This document shows positions 15,164 through 19,615 of a DNA stretch of 19,615 nt, piece after piece; the first letter of the stretch is position 1, and the number at the start of each line of letters is the position of its first letter. The notes below the pieces were generated by a model. The model saw only the letters and a program-made list of their open reading frames with translations. It did not search any database and had not been told where the DNA came from. This DNA is from Bacillota bacterium (GTDB lineage Bacteria > Bacillota > Clostridia > Lachnospirales > Lachnospiraceae). A program made the translations under genes and the position numbers. The DNA is taken from positions 1 to 19,615 of the forward strand of contig JAEYRK010000112.1 in the NCBI GenBank assembly GCA_023435645.1, written 5' to 3'.

Positions 15164-16258
15164 ATGGACGAGAATATTACAAAATTTACGGAAAGACTAA
15201 AGGAGCTGTTGGTCTTTGCCGAAAAGAAGAAAAATGTCTTGGAATTTCAGGAGGTCAATGACTTTTTTGCAGATATGGAGCTGGATCCGCAGCGAATTGA
15301 GAAGATCTATGACTATCTGGACAAGCATAATGTAGATGTGCTTAGGATCTCCGAGGAGGATGAGGAGGATATCATCCTGGACGAGGATGAAGAGCTGGAG
15401 CCCATAGATTTAACAATTCCTGAAGGTATTAATATCGAGGATCCGGTCCGTATGTACTTAAAGGAAATCGGTAAGGTACCGCTGCTAAATGCGGATGAGG
15501 AGATAGAACTGGCCAGAAAAATGGAGGATGGGGATGATTATGCGAAGAAGAGGCTGGCTGAAGCAAACCTCCGTCTGGTTGTCAGTATTGCAAAGCGTTA
15601 TGTTGGAAGAGGGATGCTGTTCCTGGACCTGATTCAAGAGGGTAACCTTGGTCTGATTAAGGCGGTGGAGAAGTTTGATTACCGAAAGGGCTATAAATTC
15701 AGTACTTATGCTACCTGGTGGATCAGACAGGCAATTACCAGAGCCATCGCCGACCAGGCAAGAACAATCCGAATTCCTGTTCATATGGTGGAGACCATCA
15801 ATAAATTAACCCGGGTTCAGAGGCAGCTTTTACAGGAGCTGGGTAGAGAACCTTCGCCGGAGGAAATATCGGAGGTTATGAATATGCCGGTGGACCGTGT
15901 CCGTGAGATTCAGAAGATTTCACAGGAGCCTGTATCCTTAGAGACGCCCATCGGAGAAGAGGAGGACAGCCATCTGGGTGACTTTATCCAGGATGACAAT
16001 GTCCCTGTTCCCGCAGATGCGGCAGCCTTTACCTTATTAAAGGAGCAGCTGGTGGAGGTGCTTGGTACCCTCACTGAGAGAGAGCAGAAGGTACTCCGAC
16101 TACGCTTCGGACTCGATGACGGACGAGCCCGCACCCTGGAAGAGGTGGGCAAGGAATTTAATGTCACCAGGGAGAGAATTCGTCAGATTGAAGCCAAGGC
16201 ACTTCGTAAGCTCAGGCACCCGAGCCGTAGCAGAAAGCTGAAGGATTATCTCGAATAA
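15164..16258 (+). CDS. rpoD: Housekeeping RNA polymerase sigma factor RpoD (SigA)
   Basis: Primary sigma factor that directs RNA polymerase to TTGACA/TATAAT promoters like those seen here. 364 residues, the short Gram-positive form. A small acidic region 1.1 (about 1-85, with a run of Asp/Glu around 63-80) precedes region 1.2 (IEDPVRMYLKEIGKVPLL). Region 2 follows, with ANLRLVVSIAKRYVGRGM, FLDLIQEGNLGLIKAVEKFD and the -10-binding FSTYATWWIRQAITRAI; then region 3; and region 4 LTEREQKVLRLRFGL plus the -35 helix-turn-helix TRERIRQIEAKALRKLR. AAGGAAGGA precedes the ATG. Last gene of the dgt-dnaG-rpoD cluster. Confidence 0.97.
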   Translation: MDENITKFTERLKELLVFAEKKKNVLEFQEVNDFFADMELDPQRIEKIYDYLDKHNVDVLRISEEDEEDIILDEDEELEPIDLTIPEGINIEDPVRMYLKEIGKVPLLNADEEIELARKMEDGDDYAKKRLAEANLRLVVSIAKRYVGRGMLFLDLIQEGNLGLIKAVEKFDYRKGYKFSTYATWWIRQAITRAIADQARTIRIPVHMVETINKLTRVQRQLLQELGREPSPEEISEVMNMPVDRVREIQKISQEPVSLETPIGEEEDSHLGDFIQDDNVPVPADAAAFTLLKEQLVEVLGTLTEREQKVLRLRFGLDDGRARTLEEVGKEFNVTRERIRQIEAKALRKLRHPSRSRKLKDYLE

Positions 16259-16316
16259 GAGATAAAATAATAAAATATGGATATATGAGGTTAACTCAAC
16301 CTATCTGAGTAGATAT

Positions 16317-16405
16317 AAGAGGCACTGATTATGCTCCGGCAGACTTGTGTAGACAAGCTGTGCAAACACCGATGAGGGGAGACATAGCATTGCCTCTTGT
16401 CTTTT
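16317..16405 (+). terminator. Branched terminator-like RNA structure after rpoD
   Basis: The base stem AAGAGGCA (16317-16324) with TGCCTCTT (16391-16398) is continued by ATGCT (16331-16335) with AGCAT (16386-16390) across a 6-base left bulge. Inside is a hairpin CAG/CTG (16340-16342/16358-16360) plus CTTGT/ACAAG (16344-16348/16353-16357) with a GTAG loop and bulged A. TCTTTTT follows. The tail supports termination, but about 65 bases of internal structure is more than a terminator needs. I match it to no known riboswitch. Confidence 0.6.
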
Positions 16406-16533
16406 TAAGACTATTTATTCCAGATTAGCAGTTGGCAAAGACTACATAACTATGGTAACATGATGAATAATGAAAAAGACATCATAGACATCCTATGATT
16501 CGAATTGAAAATGACATCAAAGACAAGATACGG

Positions 16534-16550
16534 TCCGGTTTTGAACCGGA
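16534..16550 (+). other. Leader hairpin upstream of trmK
   Basis: A perfect 7-bp stem TCCGGTT (16534-16540) with AACCGGA (16544-16550) and a 3-base TTG loop, ending 22 bases before the trmK start. There is no T-run, so it is not a simple terminator. Confidence 0.5.
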
Positions 16551-16572
16551 ATACGAGTATTGGAGAGGGACC

Positions 16573-17289
16573 ATGCAGTTATCAAAACGTTTACAGACTG
16601 TAGCAGAATTAGTAACACCGGGTAACCGAGTTGCCGATGTAGGGTGTGATCATGCATATACCTCCATCTATCTGGCAAAGAAGGAGCTATCCCCGCATAT
16701 CATCGCCATGGACATCAACCGGGGGCCCATAGAGAGAGCAAGGGAGAATATCAAGAGGTATGGGTATGAGTCCATCATTGAAGTAAGAAGATCCGATGGG
16801 TTACAATTGTTACAACCGGGAGAGGCAGATACAATACTGATTGCCGGAATGGGCGGAGTACTGATGCGGCAGATTCTTACGAATCGATCCGAGGTATTAG
16901 CTGGGACAAAGGAGCTGATTCTACAGCCCCAGTCGGAGCTTTCTCTCGTAAGAGAGCTACTTCTTTCTTATGGCTTCTATATTACTGCGGAGAGTATGCT
17001 GATAGATGAGGGAAAGTATTATGTATGCATGAAGGCAGAGGCTGGCAGGGGGATTTTAAATCCAGGGCCCTATGAGCTTACAAAGAAGGAGCATTTTTAT
17101 TATGGAAGGCTCCTTCTGGAGCAAAAGCATCCGGTTCTCAGGGAATATCTAAGCCGTGAGAAGCAACAGCTGGAGACCATTCAAACAGCATTGGCAGAGG
17201 TTACCACGGCTCAAACCCTTCAACGGCAGAAGGAAATCCTTCAGGAGCTGGAACTGGTTGAGTGTGGTATCAATTATTATGGAGAGTGA
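16573..17289 (+). CDS. trmK: tRNA (adenine(22)-N1)-methyltransferase TrmK
   Basis: S-adenosylmethionine-dependent methyltransferase forming m1A at position 22 of tRNA. From the ATG at 16573 it has 238 residues, the normal size. The N-terminus MQLSKRLQTVAELV is the family form; SAM motif I is VADVGCDHAYTSIYL (20-34), the acidic ribose-binding Asp47 is in AMDINRGP, SDGLQLL is near 74-80, and the TrmK hallmark IAGMGG is at 90-95, followed by LILQPQSE. The C-terminal coiled region (about 180-238) is helical. GGAGAGG (16562-16568) is five bases upstream; an ATG at 16495 would add 26 unconserved residues through a hairpin. It lies 14 bases before the nucleoside kinase gene. Confidence 0.93.
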   Translation: MQLSKRLQTVAELVTPGNRVADVGCDHAYTSIYLAKKELSPHIIAMDINRGPIERARENIKRYGYESIIEVRRSDGLQLLQPGEADTILIAGMGGVLMRQILTNRSEVLAGTKELILQPQSELSLVRELLLSYGFYITAESMLIDEGKYYVCMKAEAGRGILNPGPYELTKKEHFYYGRLLLEQKHPVLREYLSREKQQLETIQTALAEVTTAQTLQRQKEILQELELVECGINYYGE

Positions 17290-17303
17290 GGAGTAAAAAA
17301 ACC

Positions 17304-18968
17304 ATGAAACAAACGGTAAAGGTAGAAATCAATGGAGTAACCAGGGAATACCCCATGAATACCAGCTTAAGGAAAATTGCAGAGGAATATCAGAAGGATT
17401 ATCCCTCCGATATTATTCTGGCCTTTGTCAATAATAAATTACGAGAGCTTTTCAAAACCATTGTGCAGGACTGTAAGATTCGCTTTGTAACCACGATGGA
17501 GGATGCCGGACATAAGACCTATATGCGCGGTATGATCCTGATTATGCTGAAGGCCTTCTATGCGGAATTTGGGGCGGAGCATATCAAGAAGGTTACTGTG
17601 GAGTACGCCATTGGTGATGGACTTTACTGTGATTATGAAGGGACGCTTCCGATTACTGAGGAGCGAATCCTGGCAGTGAAAAAGAGGATGAAGGAGATTA
17701 TCGCAAGGGATATCCCCTTCATGAAGAGGAGCATCGGGACAGATGATGCAATCGAGCTGTTCCGGCGCTATCGTATGTTTGATAAGGAGAAGCTATTCAA
17801 ATACCGAAGAGTGTCCAAAGCGAATATCTATAATCTTGATGGCTTTGAGGACTATTACTATGGCTATATGCCTCCCAGCACAGGGATGCTGAAGTATTTT
17901 GATCTGATGGCCTATGATGACGGCTTCGTCCTCCTCCTTCCCAATGAAAAAGCTCCAGATCAGGTAGGACAGTACAATCCGCACAAGAAGCTGTTTTATA
18001 CGATGAAGGAATCCAATGAATGGGCTAAGATGATGGAGATAGAAAATGTCGGAGCTTTAAATGATGTGATTGCCAAAGGAAAACTAAATGATTTGATCTT
18101 GGTGCAGGAAGCTCTTCAGGAAATGAAGATCAGCAAAATAGCGGAGGCGGTCAAAAATGCCGGCGGCAAAAAGTTTATCATGATCGCCGGTCCCTCCTCC
18201 TCTGGTAAAACCACCTTTTCCTATCGTCTCTCCATTCAGCTGCAGGCCCATGGTCTGAGACCCCACCCGATTGCTGTGGATAATTACTTTGTGGATCGGG
18301 AGAAGACTCCGAGGGATGAGAAGGGCAATTACAATTTTGAAAGCCTGCATGCCATTGACCTTGAGCAGTTTAACAAGGATATGACGGACCTGATGAACGG
18401 TAAGAAGGTGGATCTGCCAACCTTTAATTTTATCTCCGGGCGAAGAGAATACAAGGGGAATTATCTACAGCTAGGATCTGAGGATATCCTGGTGATTGAA
18501 GGAATCCACGGACTAAACGATGCCCTGTCCTATTCCTTACCTAGGGAGAGCAAATATAAAATCTATATCAGCGCACTCACGCAGCTCAATATCGATGAGC
18601 ATAACCGGATTCCCACTACGGACGGAAGACTCTTAAGACGCATGGTCAGAGATGCCAGAACGAGAGGGGCTTCTGCCAGGAATACGATCAATATGTGGCC
18701 CTCCGTCAGAAAGGGAGAGGAGGAAAATATATTTCCCTTCCAGGAGGATGCGGATTCCATGTTTAATTCCGCTCTGATTTATGAGCTGGCGGTATTGAAG
18801 CAATATGCGGAGCCGATTCTGTTCGGAATTGACAGGGACTGTCCGGAATATGTGGAGGCGAAAAGGTTACTGAAATTCCTGGATTATTTCCTCGGAGCAC
18901 CCTCTGAAGCGGTTCCCAAGAATTCAATCCTGAAGGAGTTTGTGGGCGGAAGCTGCTTTAAGCTATGA
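17304..18968 (+). CDS. Nucleoside kinase (uridine kinase-like) with N-terminal TGS domain
   Basis: A 554-residue fusion. Residues 1 to about 65 form a TGS domain (VKVEINGVTREYPMNTSLRK); the next 200 or so residues resemble the second N-terminal domain of threonyl-tRNA synthetase (KTYMRGMILIMLKAF region). A C-terminal P-loop phosphotransferase of the uridine kinase/phosphoribulokinase group follows, with Walker A GPSSSGKTT (296-304), DNYFVDREKTPRDE near 325-338, NFESLHAIDLEQF, and VIEGIHGLND near 395-404. Substrates of the architecture are not well established; nucleoside phosphorylation is the family annotation. GAGGAG (17288-17293) lies ten bases before the ATG at 17304; an earlier in-frame GTG inside trmK is rejected. 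A terminator follows. Confidence 0.88.
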   Translation: MKQTVKVEINGVTREYPMNTSLRKIAEEYQKDYPSDIILAFVNNKLRELFKTIVQDCKIRFVTTMEDAGHKTYMRGMILIMLKAFYAEFGAEHIKKVTVEYAIGDGLYCDYEGTLPITEERILAVKKRMKEIIARDIPFMKRSIGTDDAIELFRRYRMFDKEKLFKYRRVSKANIYNLDGFEDYYYGYMPPSTGMLKYFDLMAYDDGFVLLLPNEKAPDQVGQYNPHKKLFYTMKESNEWAKMMEIENVGALNDVIAKGKLNDLILVQEALQEMKISKIAEAVKNAGGKKFIMIAGPSSSGKTTFSYRLSIQLQAHGLRPHPIAVDNYFVDREKTPRDEKGNYNFESLHAIDLEQFNKDMTDLMNGKKVDLPTFNFISGRREYKGNYLQLGSEDILVIEGIHGLNDALSYSLPRESKYKIYISALTQLNIDEHNRIPTTDGRLLRRMVRDARTRGASARNTINMWPSVRKGEEENIFPFQEDADSMFNSALIYELAVLKQYAEPILFGIDRDCPEYVEAKRLLKFLDYFLGAPSEAVPKNSILKEFVGGSCFKL

Positions 18969-19010
18969 CATGAATGAATAAGAGAATTTACCGTTATAGA
19001 AAGAAAATGT

Positions 19011-19042
19011 GGGGTTGTTTCACGGAGAAACAGCCCCTATTT
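19011..19042 (+). terminator. Terminator after the nucleoside kinase gene
   Basis: An 11-bp stem pairs 19011-19021 with 19027-19037 (one G-U wobble, loop ACGGA), followed by a weak TATTTG tail. The wobble favours the + strand. It faces the rnpB terminator only 12-20 bases away, so transcripts converge here. Confidence 0.65.
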
Positions 19043-19053
19043 GCATCCTAGGC

Positions 19054-19082
19054 ATAAAAAAACCGCTTGATCCAAAGCGGTT
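19054..19082 (-). terminator. Terminator of rnpB
   Basis: Read on the minus strand: AACCGCTT (19082-19075), a 6-base loop, AAGCGGTT (19068-19061), running into a T-tract from 19062 down to 19056. It starts six bases after the end of the RNase P RNA. Confidence 0.9.
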
Positions 19083-19087
19083 AAGAA

Positions 19088-19430
19088 AATGTATGAGCAG
19101 CACGATAAGCCGGGTTCTGTCTTGGATGGTCATCTATCTTGTCCGTATGTTACCATACGGCTCTGCGCGACCTACCCGAAAGCACGGCGGGCAGCCGTAT
19201 CGCTTTCTGTTCGGTCTTGCTTCGGGTGGGGTTTACATCTGCCCCTGCTGTTACCAGCAGGGCGGTGGTCTCTTAAGCCACCTTTCCATCCTTACCAGGC
19301 ATGCCTGGCGGTATATTTCTGTTGCACTAGCCTTGGAGTCGCCTCCACCGGACGTTATCCGGCACCCTGCCCTGTGAAGCCCGGACTTTCCTCACCTGTT
19401 ACCAGGCGCGACCATCTGTACTGCTCACAT
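19088..19430 (-). ncRNA. rnpB: RNase P RNA (A-type, rnpB)
   Basis: Catalytic RNA that removes 5' leaders from pre-tRNAs. Minus-strand blocks in order are characteristic of bacterial A-type RNA: GAGGAAAGTCCGGGCT (about 19394-19379), GTGCAACAGAAATATACCGCC region (near 19326-19307), GGTAAGGGTGGAAAGGTGG (about 19298-19280), GTAAACCCCACCCGAAGCAA (near 19236-19217), AGATAGATGACCATCC, and ACAGAACCCGGCTTATCGTG (near 19120-19101). The ends pair as helix P1: ATGTGAGCAG (from 19430) with CTGCTCATAC (to about 19091). The length, about 343 bases, is normal. The 5' end is set by a promoter seven bases upstream and the 3' end by P1; each may be off by a few bases. Short reading frames across this segment are not genes. 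Confidence 0.96.
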
Positions 19431-19435
19431 ATCGT

Positions 19436-19464
19436 ATTGTAACATGGGGGAATAAAAAAGTAAA
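19436..19464 (-). promoter_or_regulatory. rnpB promoter
   Basis: On the minus strand a -35-like TTTACT (19464-19459), a 17-bp spacer and -10 TACAAT (19441-19436) place the start near 19430, exactly at the beginning of helix P1. Confidence 0.7.
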
Positions 19465-19615
19465 TGTGAACTAAAGGTAAAACAGAATTCTAAGTTTCAG
19501 CAGGGTGTCATAAGCCCTTCATTCACTTTGACTTCGTCAATTTGCACCTTAGCTTACTTGGTATTATGATACAGAACATAGTTCATAAGCAACACGCTTC
19601 CGCTTGGATGAAGTA
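19465..19615. other. Right-end intergenic stretch
   Basis: No coding frame of note. A small dyad TTGAC/GTCAA lies near 19528-19540, and ATGATACA occurs near 19566. Nothing here can be assigned; a gene may begin beyond the window. Confidence 0.4.

Noticed and set aside
16317..16405. Known riboswitch or hammerhead ribozyme after rpoD
   Set aside because: CCGATGAG looked like part of a hammerhead core, but the required second core strand and helix order are missing, and no riboswitch consensus fits.
16495..16572. N-terminal extension of TrmK from the ATG at 16495
   Set aside because: No ribosome site, translation would pass through a perfect hairpin, and the ATG at 16573 has GGAGAGG at ideal distance and the family N-terminus.
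19009..19442. Two overlapping + strand reading frames of 117-122 codons at the right end
   Set aside because: They run antisense through the RNase P RNA, whose conserved blocks explain the sequence; compositions are not protein-like and there is no ribosome site.
1..19615. Defence island, prophage, transposon or biosynthetic cluster
   Set aside because: Every substantial + strand gene is assigned to a common family, codon use looks even, and there are no transposase, integrase, toxin-antitoxin or restriction genes.

Overview
The window reads as a chromosomal core and near-core segment of an anaerobic, moderate-GC Firmicute, most likely a Lachnospiraceae-type Clostridium (cluster XIVa). This rests on protein style, AGGAGG-type ribosome binding sites, the dgt-dnaG-rpoD order, an A-type RNase P RNA, QueH rather than QueG, and the small cysteine-rich companion of FeoB. 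Nineteen protein genes all lie on the + strand. The only minus-strand gene is the RNase P RNA at the right end. I see no insertion sequence, phage, CRISPR array or tRNA. Assignment to a genus is not possible from the sequence alone.

Layout. 1-3751: livH-livM-livG-livF, the membrane and ATPase part of a branched-chain amino acid type ABC importer, behind a promoter wrapped in a perfect inverted repeat; no binding protein gene is inside the window. 3875-4495: a cytidylate-kinase-like P-loop protein with its own promoter and terminator. 4697-7085: two fold-type I PLP aminotransferases, a general AspB-type one and a HisC, separated by four tandem copies of a 19-bp unit. 7199-8998: a stand-alone CheY-like receiver, the queuosine enzyme QueH, a small zinc-ribbon membrane protein and a DUF2085 membrane protein, closed by a good terminator.

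9127-11917: an iron-uptake unit. An extended -10 promoter is followed at once by a near-consensus Fur box, then feoA, feoB and a 46-residue FeoB-associated cysteine-rich protein, and then a long two-part RNA hairpin. 12173-16258: the macromolecular-synthesis cluster dgt (dNTP hydrolase), dnaG (primase) and rpoD (housekeeping sigma), ending in an elaborate terminator-like structure. 16573-18968: trmK (tRNA m1A22 methyltransferase) and a TGS-containing uridine-kinase-like nucleoside kinase. 19088-19430, minus strand: rnpB, converging on the kinase gene with terminators on both sides.

Functionally the segment is mostly housekeeping: nutrient import (amino acids, ferrous iron), amino-acid metabolism, tRNA modification and processing, and replication/transcription initiation. 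I found no convincing new multi-gene system. The most interesting unexplained signals are non-coding: the inverted repeat at the liv promoter, the 19-bp tandem repeats, the long hairpin after the feo genes and the branched hairpin after rpoD. Several gene starts were chosen downstream of the longest possible reading frame because a ribosome binding site and family length agree there.
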